Positions 1 to 9,104 are shown, counted from the first letter of the stretch. The stretch is DNA of 64,000 nucleotides from an uncultured Mediterraneibacter sp. (GCA_944381495.1 CALWLJ010000012.1:1-64000); one strand, 5' to 3'. Numbers and translations are program-made. Notes: generated from the letters alone by a model not told the origin.

Positions 1-210
1 AGCACCCCTTTCTTATGGGTCAATGGTATAACGTTTACCTGATTTAATCAAGCAGATTAGCTGAAAAATATATTACTAAAACTTCCCACACCAATACGGT
101 GTGTTGAACCTTGAAAATTCAATATTTCAGCCAATAAAAAAGGCATAAACCTGTCCCGTTTGGTATAATGGAATTGACGAAAAACCATCTATACAAAGGA
201 GATTTATGCC

Positions 211-420
211 ATGTCCAGTATACCACAAAACTATTGCGATGAGAACGAGTTAATTGATTGTGTTCAGAGATTTTTTTCCAGGCATCATGTCGGCAAGCTT
301 CTCGCCAAATGCAATGGGATGAAAGAAAAAGGTGTTTCACCTGTTTCTCTGCTCCGCTACAAGCTCAGCAACATTTTTGTCGGAAGAAGCATGTATATGC
401 AGCAACGAACTGGCTCTTTT
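211..420 (+). pseudogene. Truncated IS transposase (N-terminal fragment, IS4-like DDE family)
   Basis: About 70 codons starting at ATG 211 (RBS-like AAAGGAG at 197-203) resemble the N-terminus of an IS4-like DDE transposase common in Lachnospiraceae (opening MSSIPQNYCDENEL, then a basic stretch ending MQQRTGSF). After about 420 the reading frame continues to 705 but is no longer transposase-like: it runs antisense through the MerR remnant. No catalytic DDE residues remain, so this is a dead end-fragment. Bases 1-210 are probably the left end and promoter of the same insertion sequence, whose terminal repeat I cannot place. Family assignment is from memory of related proteins and is moderately sure. 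Confidence 0.6.
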
Positions 421-876
421 GAAAGATATGCAGATGATGGAGTTGTGCATTGTAGAACCAAAGAAGAACTGCTGGACAGCCAGCCGGGCTACATGGCCCT
501 CATCGTCTCTGATCTTCTGGATAAACAGATCAAAGTTTTCTATGCTGCCCCAGTGTTTGATGACGGTTTCCGTCTGACTGGTCTTGAAGTTTTCCAGAGC
601 ATTGATGTAATCAGTCATATCAAATTCTTTAAAGCTCATATCTTGTTCTCCTTTCTCCAAACGGTCAAGAAGCTGGATAAGCCGGTCCATACGGCGGCGC
701 TTTAACAAGAATAGTTCCTTCTGCTTCCGGAATGCGGCGATTCGGTCGAAATCCGGATCTTTAAGAATTTCATCAATCTCCTTCAGTTGAAATCCCAGTT
801 CTTTGAAAAACAGGATCTGCTGCAGGGTCCGCAGCGCATCGTCATCATACAGGCGATATCCGGACTCGGTGAGTGC
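421..876 (-). pseudogene. MerR-family regulator remnant (TipAS-type), HTH lost
   Basis: Read on the minus strand, this encodes the second half of a MerR DNA-binding domain (LTESGYRLYDDDALRTLQQI, then FKELGFQLKEIDEIL), a linker helix and an effector-type region (MSFKEFDMTDYINAL...). The first ~30 residues that carry the helix-turn-helix are missing: upstream of LTESGYRLY the DNA becomes a piece of the dispersed palindromic repeat at 877-912. The C-terminal end runs into the transposase fragment near 421. Both ends are therefore broken and it cannot act as a normal MerR activator. An open frame persists across 337-924 only because both junctions happen to stay in frame. Confidence 0.75.
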
Positions 877-912
877 GCCGCGCTTTCGCTCGGAGCATAG
901 CTCAGCGGACAC
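877..912. repeat. Fragment of dispersed GC-rich repeat (copy 1)
   Basis: The 36 bases are nearly identical to 28867-28902 (three mismatches), the core of a 140-bp palindromic element. A third, shorter match ends at 14035. This copy sits exactly where the MerR remnant loses its N-terminus. Confidence 0.7.
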
Positions 913-1025
913 ATAAAGCTGCATTGAAAAACTGTGGAATACTGCCTATAATTGAAGAAAACCTGGTGGATTATTGACTGTAATGGTGGATAATGACAGC
1001 TGTTTTGGCTGAGGAGGTATGAAAC

Positions 1026-1577
1026 ATGATTGAAGTGGAAGTGAAGCTTACGGTTGCGGATATGGATGGGATTAAGGGGAAGCTCCTGAAAATGGGATTT
1101 ACAGAGAGTTGCTTTCTTCAGGAGAGAGATACGTATTTTGACAATGCGCATGGAGATATAAGGGCGAATGGGGAGGCCCTGCGGGTCCGGGAGACGAAGG
1201 ACATGGCAGCAGGGTGGAGCCGGGCGCAGATTAATTTCAAAGGGAAGAAGCTGGACAGGCAGACCATGACCAGGAAAGAACTGGAAACCGGAGTGGAGAA
1301 TGGAGAGATCTGTCGGAGTATTTTACAGGCTATTGGGTACGCTCCGGCGGAGCCGGAAGTGATCAAGGACAGGACCATGCTGAAGAAGGGTAGGATAACG
1401 GCTTGTCTGGATGATGTCCATGGACTTGGGACATTTCTGGAGGTGGAGATCCTGGTGGAACGGGATGAAGAGAAGGAGGATGCGCTCAGGCAGATTGAGC
1501 GCATCCTGAATGAGATTGGATATCAGATCTCTGACACGGTGCAGACATCTTATTTATCCATGCTTCAGAAAAAGTAA
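1026..1577 (+). CDS. CYTH domain protein (class IV adenylate cyclase / triphosphatase-like)
   Basis: A 183-residue protein with the CYTH signature ExExK at the very N-terminus (EVEVKL, residues 3-8), followed by the alternating charged strands of the triphosphate tunnel: RDTYFDN, ALRVRE, the basic FKGKKLDRQTMTRKE and, near the end, FLEVEILVE. CYTH proteins hydrolyse inorganic or nucleoside triphosphates or, in class IV cyclases (CyaB), make cAMP. Which activity applies here cannot be told from sequence. Start supported by GGAGGT at 1013-1018. The esterase follows after 21 bases and is probably cotranscribed. Full length for the family, soluble, cytoplasmic. Confidence 0.85.
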   Translation: MIEVEVKLTVADMDGIKGKLLKMGFTESCFLQERDTYFDNAHGDIRANGEALRVRETKDMAAGWSRAQINFKGKKLDRQTMTRKELETGVENGEICRSILQAIGYAPAEPEVIKDRTMLKKGRITACLDDVHGLGTFLEVEILVERDEEKEDALRQIERILNEIGYQISDTVQTSYLSMLQKK

Positions 1578-1598
1578 GGATTCGGAAGGAGAAGCGTT

Positions 1599-2288
1599 AT
1601 GGAGGAGCGAAATCTGGTTGAAGCAAAAGTGGCGGGAAAGAAATGTGATATCTGGCAGCAAGGATCCGGAGGGCCTGTGATCCTCTGGGGCATGTATCCA
1701 CATGAGGGAAATGAGCTGGCACATATGCAGGAATGTCTGGAGGAAATGTGTCCGGCCCAGAACTTTCTGCTGGCGGCCTTCCAGGCGGCGGACTGGAACC
1801 GGGACTTTTCGCCGTGGGAAGCGCCGGCTGCATTTGGGAAGGACGATTTTGCAGGCGGAGGGCCGGAGACGCTCTGCTGGCTGACAGAGGAATATGTGCC
1901 ATATCTCAGGGAGTGTTATGGAGCTGACCGGCCGCTGTTCCTGATCGGATATTCCCTGGCCGGGCTGTTCGCTCTATGGGCGGCATACCAGTTAGATCTG
2001 TTTTCCGGGATTGCGTGTTGTTCCGGTTCCCTGTGGTTTGAAGGCTGGGATGAATTCGTGACGGAAAATGAAGTCCGCTGTGAGTGCGCTGTTTACCTCA
2101 GTCTGGGCGGGAAGGAAGAGAAGACAGACAATCCGGTCATGGCTATGGTTGGGGACAGGACCAGAGAGCAGGAGCGGCGGCTCCGGAAGGAGCCCAGAGT
2201 ACGGAGTGTGACGCTGGAGTGGAACCGGGGAGGACATTTTGCCGATTCCTGCAGACGGCTGGCGAAAGGGGTGCAGTGGCTGCTGTGA
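1599..2288 (+). CDS. Alpha/beta-hydrolase, putative esterase
   Basis: A 229-residue protein with the nucleophile elbow GYSLAG (about residues 114-119, serine nucleophile) and a late histidine in GGHFAD (about residue 211) suited to complete the Ser-His-Asp triad. The fold resembles small alpha/beta-hydrolases of the putative esterase type related to siderophore or feruloyl esterases. The N-terminal VILWGMYPHEGNEL may build the oxyanion side. No signal peptide, so probably cytoplasmic. It lies 21 bases after the CYTH gene with an AAGGAGAAG RBS. The substrate is unknown. Ends before a hairpin at 2311-2363. Confidence 0.75.
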   Translation: MEERNLVEAKVAGKKCDIWQQGSGGPVILWGMYPHEGNELAHMQECLEEMCPAQNFLLAAFQAADWNRDFSPWEAPAAFGKDDFAGGGPETLCWLTEEYVPYLRECYGADRPLFLIGYSLAGLFALWAAYQLDLFSGIACCSGSLWFEGWDEFVTENEVRCECAVYLSLGGKEEKTDNPVMAMVGDRTREQERRLRKEPRVRSVTLEWNRGGHFADSCRRLAKGVQWLL

Positions 2289-2310
2289 GAAGAAAGAAGA
2301 TATTCTTTTC

Positions 2311-2363
2311 AAACCGTCAGGAATCAGTTAAAGGAACTATAGATCCTGATGCCTGACGGTTTG
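2311..2363. terminator. Hairpin between convergent genes
   Basis: AAACCGTCAGG (2311-2321) pairs with CCTGACGGTTT (2352-2362), and the stem extends through AATCAG/CTGAT. It separates the plus-strand esterase from the minus-strand permease and could terminate both. The T tract is weak. Confidence 0.55.
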
Positions 2364-2411
2364 TTAGAACTGATGATAGCTAAGTTGTTAGTGTTTTCTG
2401 ATATAAGATTC

Positions 2412-3251
2412 TTATCCTTTTACACTTCCGGAAGCAAGTCCTGCGACAAAGAATTTCTGGCAGAATATGAATACAAGAAGTATTGGGACGAGGCTGAATA
2501 CGGAAAGTGCAAATACATATCCCCACTGCGTAAACTGGTGCTGACCAAAAAAACCTGATATAGCGATTGGCAAAGTGCGTTTTAAATCATCGTTGATCAC
2601 TGTATTGGCCCATGGAAATTCCTCCCATGCGGTCAAAAAGTTGAATATTGATACGGATGCAATCCCCGGCTTGGCCAGAGGCAGGATCGCGTGTCTGAAT
2701 ACTGTAAATACACTGCCGCCATCCATATATATAGCTTCGTCAAGTTCCTTTGGGATATTCTCTACAAATCCTTTAATCATAAAAGTAGAATAGGCAATTG
2801 TCCAGGCTACATAAAATGGAATCAATGCGGCCAGACTGTTAATTGCATTGAGCTTAACAGCCAGTTCATACTGAGGCACAATCAGAGTCATTCCGGGCAC
2901 GATCATGGTAAGGACAATGAAGGCAAACAAAAACTTTTTCCCTGGAAAATTAAAGCGGGCAATGACAAAACCCATTGCAGAAGCAATAAGAGCTGTCAGA
3001 AGCACGGAACTGACTGATACGAAAATACTGTTTAAAAAGTTAATGTAAAACTTCTTCTGACTTAATATATACTGATAGTTTTCAAGCGTTATCTCATCCA
3101 GATCCGGGAAAAAGCGGGGCGGGAATTCGTAAAGTGCTCCGTTTGGCTTAAGGGAGGTGCTGATCATATACAGCATCGGAAGGACAACGACTATCAGACC
3201 TGCAATCAGCAGTATATGACATAATATCTGAGTCTTTATATTTTTCTTCAA
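2412..3251 (-). CDS. Carbohydrate ABC transporter permease (MalG type)
   Basis: A 279-residue integral membrane protein with six predicted transmembrane segments (first at about residues 12-31). It carries the permease EAA loop that docks the ATPase, visible as ELDEAIYMDGGS followed by FRHAILPLAKPG about residues 175-200. This is the inner-membrane partner of the MalF-type permease just upstream (12-base gap), and together they import the oligosaccharide bound by the lipoprotein at 4221-5492. The cluster has no ATP-binding subunit, so a shared MsmX-type ATPase encoded elsewhere is likely (inference from related systems). It is the last gene of the minus-strand operon led by the GH13 and LacI genes. 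Confidence 0.9.
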   Translation of the reverse strand: MKKNIKTQILCHILLIAGLIVVVLPMLYMISTSLKPNGALYEFPPRFFPDLDEITLENYQYILSQKKFYINFLNSIFVSVSSVLLTALIASAMGFVIARFNFPGKKFLFAFIVLTMIVPGMTLIVPQYELAVKLNAINSLAALIPFYVAWTIAYSTFMIKGFVENIPKELDEAIYMDGGSVFTVFRHAILPLAKPGIASVSIFNFLTAWEEFPWANTVINDDLKRTLPIAISGFFGQHQFTQWGYVFALSVFSLVPILLVFIFCQKFFVAGLASGSVKG

Positions 3252-3263
3252 ATTTACCGCCTC

Positions 3264-4151
3264 CTAATTATCTTTATTCTGCATTAAGCGGAACTGAATT
3301 ACTGCAAGTATGGCGAGTACGACAGCCGTAACAAATGAGAGAGCAGCAGAATAACCGAAGTCTCCAGTGTTAAATGCTTTATGATACATCCAGGTCAGTA
3401 TCATATCTGTCTGATGACCAGGTTCTCCGTTTGTTATCATCTTCACGGAAGTATACACATTGAATCCACCGATTGTAAGCATCACGAGAGCGAACAGGAT
3501 GTTTCCCTTTATACAGGGAAGCGTGACATGAAAGAATTTCTTTACGGAGGATGCTCCATCTATGGAGGCAGCTTCGTAATATTCTGTAGGTACGGTCTGG
3601 AGCGCGGCAAGAAATACAATCATATTCCAACCGATTCCCTTCCAGATACCCAAAAACATAGCTATGCAAAGCCCACCCCAACGTGTGTCCAGCCATCGGA
3701 TGTTTTCACTGGTAAGATGTATAATATCTGTTAAAAAGTAATTCAGCATGCCTTCTGTGTTAAACACATATTTAAAAATCAGAGATGCTACAACCCAGGA
3801 AGTAATTACCGGAAGATAGTAGAGGACACGGTATGTTACCTTAAGCCGGGTGACCTGATTTAATAACAGAGCAACGAGCAGTCCGAGAATCATCTGACCC
3901 GGTACAGTAACAAGTGTATATATAATAGTGTTTACGAAAGCAGTTCTGAAATATTCATCTGAAAATACATTAATATAATTTTGGAGTCCGATAAAATTCT
4001 GATCCAGTATACTGCCATAATTCCATTCAAAAAAACTCATGATGAACAATTTGATGATAGGATAACATGTAAAAATAGCAAATACCAGTATCCCCGGAAG
4101 CAGCAGTACTCCAATCTGAATTTTACGTTTTCCTGTTAATTTCATTGGCAA
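3264..4151 (-). CDS. Carbohydrate ABC transporter permease (MalF/UgpA type)
   Basis: A 295-residue permease. A first transmembrane helix (about residues 12-33, GVLLLPGILVFAIFTCYPII) is followed by a periplasm-facing loop with the family's FIGLQNYINVF, four further helices, and an EAA motif EAASIDGASS...FFHVTLP near residues 195-215. It pairs with the MalG-type permease downstream to form the membrane channel of a sugar importer. The start matches an AGGAG-like RBS (complement of 4152-4163). Context, between the binding protein and the second permease, indicates maltodextrin or a related alpha-glucan as substrate. Confidence 0.9.
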   Translation of the reverse strand: MPMKLTGKRKIQIGVLLLPGILVFAIFTCYPIIKLFIMSFFEWNYGSILDQNFIGLQNYINVFSDEYFRTAFVNTIIYTLVTVPGQMILGLLVALLLNQVTRLKVTYRVLYYLPVITSWVVASLIFKYVFNTEGMLNYFLTDIIHLTSENIRWLDTRWGGLCIAMFLGIWKGIGWNMIVFLAALQTVPTEYYEAASIDGASSVKKFFHVTLPCIKGNILFALVMLTIGGFNVYTSVKMITNGEPGHQTDMILTWMYHKAFNTGDFGYSAALSFVTAVVLAILAVIQFRLMQNKDN

Positions 4152-4220
4152 ATGCTCCTTTATTGCGAGTGCCGGACAGGGAAGGTCAAGTTCCCATATC
4201 CGGCATCAGAATCGTCAGGT

Positions 4221-5492
4221 TTATGACTGCAGCAGTTCATCAAATTGTGCGGCAAGTTCATCCATTGCTTCCTGTGCCGTTTTTTCTCCGTTCATTACAG
4301 CTGTGACTGCAACAGAAAGTTCACTGTCCATTTCACTCCAGCAGGAAACGGTGGGGCGCGACTGTGCCGTCTTTATAGCTTCCAGGAATGGCGCAAAAGG
4401 AGCGTTTTGTACAGTTTGACTGTCCAGAGCTTCTGTATTTACAGGGATTTGGCCGGCTTCCGCCATTTTTTCCTGGGCGTATGCCCCTGTCATGAATTTC
4501 ATGAACTCCCAAGCGGCCTCCTGCTGAGCACCTTTAAACATTGCAATGTCTTCACCACCTAAGACGGATACGGAACCGCCGCTGCCAGCGGGCATCTCAC
4601 ACATTTCGTATTCAAAATCTGGGTATGCTCCTTTCAGCTCTTCAATTTTCCAGGGACCTTCCAGAAGCATCATATAACGGCCTGTTCCGAAACCGTCTGT
4701 CATCGGAATATCGCCACTGTTCCAGCCCGTTATTGCGCCGGCATCATACAGCTGTTTCAGTGTTTCAATTGCCTGGATAGTTTCCGGGCTGTTGATATAT
4801 CCAGATGACTGAGTCTCATCTTCATTTGTAATAGAACCGCCCATGCTCCAGATAAACGGACAGAGATTCCATCCGCCTAAAGCGGGTTCGTTATAGCCCC
4901 ATACTGCCTGTCCATTTGCGTTTTCACCGGATAATGTTTCAGCAGCATTGATAAAGTCATCCATTGTCACTGGGGCATTGAGACCGGCGTCTTCGAAGGC
5001 TGCTTTATTGTAAAACAGGATTTTTGTATTTGTATTCAGGGCAAGTCCATATGTGTGATCCCCTATCGTTGCTGTATCCATAGCATTTTCTAGAAGTTGT
5101 CCGGATACATCTTCAAAATCAGTCATCTCCTGATCCAGGGGAACGAGAATGTCTGAGGTCTGAAATTCCGGAATCCACGCGATATCCAGTCTTGCAACAT
5201 CCGGAAGTGTATCTGACTGTGCGCTGATCAATATTTTCTGATGGAGATCTGCCCATTCATGTGAAACGGCATTCACCTTTATATTCGGATGTTCTTTCTC
5301 GAATTGTGGGATGAGATCATTTGTCAGTATCTCATTTTCAGCAGACTGTGCACTGTAATTATGCCAGAAATTAATCGTTACCTGTTTATCTTCTGAATTA
5401 TTGGATCCGTTTCCGGACTGGGCACAGCCTGAGATTACTGTTGTGCCTAATATCATTGAAATCAGAATTGCCTGTAATGCTCTCTTTTTCAT
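4221..5492 (-). CDS. Extracellular sugar-binding lipoprotein of ABC importer
   Basis: A 423-residue solute-binding protein (MalE-like, family 1). A lipoprotein signal peptide ends in VISGC with the lipidated cysteine at residue 23, followed by a Ser/Asn-rich linker and the typical TINFWHNYSAQ opening. LALNTNTKILFYNKAAFEDAG and MKFMTGAYAQEKMA are hallmark segments of the family. It captures the oligosaccharide outside the cell and delivers it to the two permeases downstream. Its start overlaps the stop of the GH13 gene by four bases (ATGA), which suggests translational coupling and links the transporter to alpha-glucan breakdown. Confidence 0.92.
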   Translation of the reverse strand: MKKRALQAILISMILGTTVISGCAQSGNGSNNSEDKQVTINFWHNYSAQSAENEILTNDLIPQFEKEHPNIKVNAVSHEWADLHQKILISAQSDTLPDVARLDIAWIPEFQTSDILVPLDQEMTDFEDVSGQLLENAMDTATIGDHTYGLALNTNTKILFYNKAAFEDAGLNAPVTMDDFINAAETLSGENANGQAVWGYNEPALGGWNLCPFIWSMGGSITNEDETQSSGYINSPETIQAIETLKQLYDAGAITGWNSGDIPMTDGFGTGRYMMLLEGPWKIEELKGAYPDFEYEMCEMPAGSGGSVSVLGGEDIAMFKGAQQEAAWEFMKFMTGAYAQEKMAEAGQIPVNTEALDSQTVQNAPFAPFLEAIKTAQSRPTVSCWSEMDSELSVAVTAVMNGEKTAQEAMDELAAQFDELLQS

Positions 5493-7288
5493 AAACTTTT
5501 CTCCTTTCTGACAAGTACTTTTACCGAATATGGCTCCATATTCAGCCTTATGGCAGCCGGATATTTCAGCTGGTCATTATTTCCTATATACTCTGAATCA
5601 GTCAACGGTTCACTGACATAATCTCTGCGGTCCAGAATCTCTGTAAATGTAACTTCTGATTCGGATACGAGACACGTGGTATCTATAGAATTGTTTCCTT
5701 TATGAATGATGACATAAATCCTTTCGTTTTCCAGTTCCCTTGTAAATTCCAGAATATTATCTGCATTATCTGTAAAAACAGTGAAATAAGCGCCTTTTTT
5801 TAAAGCGGGATATTGATTCCGCATTTGAATCAGGGTTTTGTACCATTCTTTTATACCCTGATCGGCTGTTTTGTCCCATAACATGCAGCGTCTGCAGTCG
5901 GGATCATTTCCACCGGTTATCCCGACTTCATCACCGTAAAAAATGGCGGGAGCGCCGATAAAGAGCATCTGATATGCTGCGGCAAGCTTAAATTTATCCT
6001 TGTTTCCCTGACAATAGTATAAGAAGCGTTCGGTGTCATGACTGTCCAGCAGATTATAAAGAATATGATTTTCTTCTTCTCTGTACAATGCCAGCATATG
6101 ATTGATCCGGTAATCAAAATCCTGTGTCGAAATTTTTTCATATCCGAAATAGTCTCTTACGGCATCGCGGAACATGTAATTCATAACGGAATCCAGATTC
6201 GCCTTATGGATGAGGGGTCCTCCGTACTGCCAGGTTTCGCCGATGAGAATGATATGGGGATATTTTTCTCTAAGATATAATCCGGCTTCCTGCCATACCG
6301 TTTTGTCTACTTCATCTGCAACGTCCAGACGCCAGCCATCGATCCCGTAATCTCTGATCCAGTATTCCATAACATGGATTATGAAATTTCGTACATCCCG
6401 GAGCGACGAATTCAGTTTTGGCATCCATTTATATGCGCCGACGCATTCATAGTCATGATGTGTGATGGAAACGGGATATCTGTCTGCCAGAAACCATTTT
6501 TTATAATCGGAGTCTTCCCCGTGTTTAATCAAATCCTGAAAAGGAGGAAAAGATACACCGGTATGGTTAAATACTCCGTCCAGGATGACGCGGATTCCGA
6601 TTTTATGATATGTATCTACCAGCTTCCGGAAGAGTTCGTTTGTTCCGAACTGGGGATCAATCTTATAGTAATTTGTCGTTGCGTACTTATGATTGAAATC
6701 ACCTTCAAATACAGGGTTGATATAAAGGCATTCTACTCCAAGCTGCTGCAGATAATCAGCTTTGTCAATAATCCCCTGCAGATCTCCGCCCATATAGTTC
6801 TCCCGGGTAGGAACTGTGCCCCACGGCTGACACTCAGGGGGATTATTATCTGTATCACCATCGCAGAAGCGTTCAGGGAAAATATGATAATATACAGTGC
6901 CGTCTGCCCACTCTGGAAATTGTACGATATCATTATTATTTGCATAAAGATATTCAAAATATCCGTCTTCAGGTTTTTGATCCGTGATACCTGTGGATGT
7001 AAAATAATATATCTGTCCTGTGTTGTCCTCGAGCATAAAATAGTATTTCTGATATCGGGCTACTTTGGAAAAAGTAAGGGCACCCTGAAAATAGTCAAAA
7101 AGTTCATCTCTGTTTTTCCAGACGAGTATCTCTTCTTTTTTCTGATCCGGATTTGTTCGGGACCAGTAGATGATCTTACACTGCGTGAAATCCCGGGCAG
7201 CTGTCCGCAGTCTGACAACGAGCCGGTTTCTTGACACGGGATAAATATATTCTTCCGTGTTAAGATGAAAGACAGCTTCCTTGTTCAA
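5489..7288 (-). CDS. GH13 alpha-amylase family enzyme (neopullulanase/cyclomaltodextrinase type)
   Basis: A 599-residue glycoside hydrolase without a signal peptide, so it probably acts in the cytoplasm on imported maltodextrins. An N-terminal beta domain (about residues 1-130, CBM34-like) precedes the TIM barrel, which starts at GTVYYHIFPERF. GH13 conserved regions are visible: DGVFNHTG (region I), DGWRLDVADE with the nucleophile Asp near residue 324, IGETW with the acid/base Glu near 350, and LLDSHDTERF with the third carboxylate near 417. Its end overlaps the start of the binding-protein gene. Neopullulanase, cyclomaltodextrinase and maltogenic amylase cannot be told apart from sequence alone. 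Confidence 0.9.
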   Translation of the reverse strand: MNKEAVFHLNTEEYIYPVSRNRLVVRLRTAARDFTQCKIIYWSRTNPDQKKEEILVWKNRDELFDYFQGALTFSKVARYQKYYFMLEDNTGQIYYFTSTGITDQKPEDGYFEYLYANNNDIVQFPEWADGTVYYHIFPERFCDGDTDNNPPECQPWGTVPTRENYMGGDLQGIIDKADYLQQLGVECLYINPVFEGDFNHKYATTNYYKIDPQFGTNELFRKLVDTYHKIGIRVILDGVFNHTGVSFPPFQDLIKHGEDSDYKKWFLADRYPVSITHHDYECVGAYKWMPKLNSSLRDVRNFIIHVMEYWIRDYGIDGWRLDVADEVDKTVWQEAGLYLREKYPHIILIGETWQYGGPLIHKANLDSVMNYMFRDAVRDYFGYEKISTQDFDYRINHMLALYREEENHILYNLLDSHDTERFLYYCQGNKDKFKLAAAYQMLFIGAPAIFYGDEVGITGGNDPDCRRCMLWDKTADQGIKEWYKTLIQMRNQYPALKKGAYFTVFTDNADNILEFTRELENERIYVIIHKGNNSIDTTCLVSESEVTFTEILDRRDYVSEPLTDSEYIGNNDQLKYPAAIRLNMEPYSVKVLVRKEKSL

Positions 7289-7305
7289 ATAAATTCTCCT
7301 TTCCT

Positions 7306-8313
7306 TTATGTAGACATACGAGGAATAATCCGGGTTGGAATGAGCGTATTTTTATAACTGCTCTTTTTGTTTTTGATTTTTTCAAACAGCATCAGGGCGG
7401 CCTGTTCTCCCAGCTTATAGGTGTCTACATCGACTACCGTCAGAGGCGGATCCATGTATTCTGCCAGCGGATAATTGTCAAATGTAATGATTCCTACATC
7501 GTCGGGCAGTCTCTTGTTTCTTTTTTTGAGTTCACATAATACGTGGTAGGCGACAAAATTGTTTGTGCATATGATGCTGTCCCAGCTTTTTTCTGAATTC
7601 ATAAGTGCATGGATGCTGGACAAAGCAGAGGACTTATCTGAACCACACTCTATAATGTCGGTCTGGTCTGATGAAATATGCTGCTCCGCCATCCCTTTTT
7701 TAAATCCCTGAATTCTCCGCTGTTCAAATACATTTTTTCTTTCACCGACAAACATGACTGGATGAGAGTATCCACGTTCTACAAGGTGCCTGACCGCCAG
7801 CCTGCCCCCCTGTTCATTATCCATATCTACCCATAAGGTGTCTGGGGTTGGATTTTCAAATTCCCCCATTACAATAAAAGGAAAATGATTGGAGGTCAGC
7901 AGATCTGTGAGATCGTCCGTAATGCTTGCGGCCGGAAGGATTATACCGTCCACTTTATGACCGAGTACCAGATCTTTTACCATGTTTTTGTCATTGCGCT
8001 GTGTGCCGCTTGTGATCAGAACATTATAGCCCTGTTTTTCAGCGGCAATTTCGATTGCGGTTACACTTTGAATAAAATAAGTATTGGAAAAGGCATCCTG
8101 ATTTTCTGCATTAATAACCAAGCCAATAGTAAATGTACTGCCATTGACAAGGCTTCTTCCCATTATGTTCGGGTGATAGTCAAGCTCTTCCATTGCTTTT
8201 AGAATTTTCCTCTTTGTTTCCTCGGAAATACTTGCATTTCCATTGATTACTCTTGATACGGTAGATGGATTGACCCCTACCTTTTTTGCGATATCTTTAA
8301 TTGTAACGGCCAT
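7306..8313 (-). CDS. LacI-family transcriptional regulator of the maltodextrin operon
   Basis: 335 residues. The LacI helix-turn-helix is VTIKDIAKKVGVNPSTVSRVING, with the hinge helix NIMGRSL, followed by a periplasmic-binding-protein-like sensor domain (FTIGLVINAENQ onward). I place the start at 8313 (MAVTIKD) because AAAGGAG lies just before it; an upstream in-frame ATG at 8334 has no RBS and overlaps an operator. It is the first gene of the operon, 17 bases ahead of the GH13 gene, and two LacI-type palindromes (8331-8342, 8367-8378) precede it. Autoregulated repression relieved by a maltodextrin is the likely mode (inference). Confidence 0.92.
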   Translation of the reverse strand: MAVTIKDIAKKVGVNPSTVSRVINGNASISEETKRKILKAMEELDYHPNIMGRSLVNGSTFTIGLVINAENQDAFSNTYFIQSVTAIEIAAEKQGYNVLITSGTQRNDKNMVKDLVLGHKVDGIILPAASITDDLTDLLTSNHFPFIVMGEFENPTPDTLWVDMDNEQGGRLAVRHLVERGYSHPVMFVGERKNVFEQRRIQGFKKGMAEQHISSDQTDIIECGSDKSSALSSIHALMNSEKSWDSIICTNNFVAYHVLCELKKRNKRLPDDVGIITFDNYPLAEYMDPPLTVVDVDTYKLGEQAALMLFEKIKNKKSSYKNTLIPTRIIPRMST

Positions 8314-8330
8314 TACATACTCCTTTCTAT

Positions 8331-8378
8331 GCAATCGTTTGCGTTAAAGGGAATTTTTTAAGGGACGCAAACGTTTGC
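8331..8378 (-). promoter_or_regulatory. Pair of LacI-type operators
   Basis: GCAAACGTTTGC at 8367-8378 is a perfect 12-bp palindrome with the central CG typical of LacI/CcpA family sites. GCAATCGTTTGC at 8331-8342 is a second copy with one mismatch in symmetry. Their centres are 36 bp apart, and both lie between the promoter and the lacI-type start codon, so bound repressor would block the whole operon. A CcpA (cre) role for one of them is possible. Confidence 0.8.
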
Positions 8379-8392
8379 ATTCCCTGTAAATT

Positions 8393-8421
8393 ACACTACA
8401 CTCATTTTACGTATATGTCAA
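8393..8421 (-). promoter_or_regulatory. Sigma-A promoter of the maltodextrin operon
   Basis: On the minus strand, TTGACA (complement of 8416-8421), a 17-bp spacer and TAGTGT (complement of 8393-8398). The predicted start point near 8386 is next to the operator at 8367-8378. Confidence 0.6.
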
Positions 8422-8599
8422 GTTGGGAAAATCACATAAATAAAATATTAATTTTTGTGAAAAACAGCTAAATATATCAGCTGGAGATAGCTATCGCCAT
8501 GGATATTGATTTGCTGCTTATCATCTGTAGAGGTGGTGGTCACCTTCCATCTGATATACATATATTATACAGAACGATATTTTAAGGTTGTGTATAAGA

Positions 8600-9101
8600 A
8601 TGGATCAATATATTAAAACATCTTTAGAAACACATTTATTTTTCGGAAGGATCATGAAGGAGCATGCGCTGTTCCTTCAGGCAGATTTCCCGGTGGGAGA
8701 GACTGCGGGCGGGCTGTGCCCAGTGTATGAATGAGAGGATGACAGACCGGATGGCATGGCAGATCCGGCAGCTGAATCAGCGGGTGCTATATCTGCTGAG
8801 TGGTCTGATCATGTTTAAAAAACAGATATTGCAGGAGGTGACCGTCTGCAGGCTGTACACGGCGAATTATCCGCTGTTGATCGAGCATATCATTCGGGAG
8901 GCGGAGTTATATTAGCGGATCATAACAACGCTGAAAGACAGGACACTGGAAACGACAAAGCGGTATCGTGATTTTAAAGAGGCGGGGACAAAGGGAATCA
9001 CCGGATGTGAGATACGTTCCATTATCCTGCCGCTGCTGGCGGATCATGTACTCCGGGAAGCGAACCACTATCTTCGGATTCTGAAACAGGAGGGGGAGTA
9101 A
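8600..9101 (+). pseudogene. DUF2935 family protein, decayed
   Basis: ATG 8600 opens a frame whose product (MDQYIKTSLETHLFFGRIMK, then EHALFLQADF) matches the N-terminus of DUF2935 proteins, a helical ferritin-like family with repeated metal-ligand-like His/Glu. It stops at a TGA at about 8731. Further downstream in other frames come family-like segments: FKKQILQEVTVCRLYTANYP, LLIEHIIREAE, then LKDRTLETTKRYRDFKEAGT and IILPLLADHVLREANHYLR ending at 9101. A full-length member is roughly 260 residues; here about a third is missing and at least two frame breaks or stops occur. It ends 3 bases before the multicopper oxidase, suggesting a former two-gene operon. Confidence 0.8.
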
Positions 9102-9104
9102 ATC

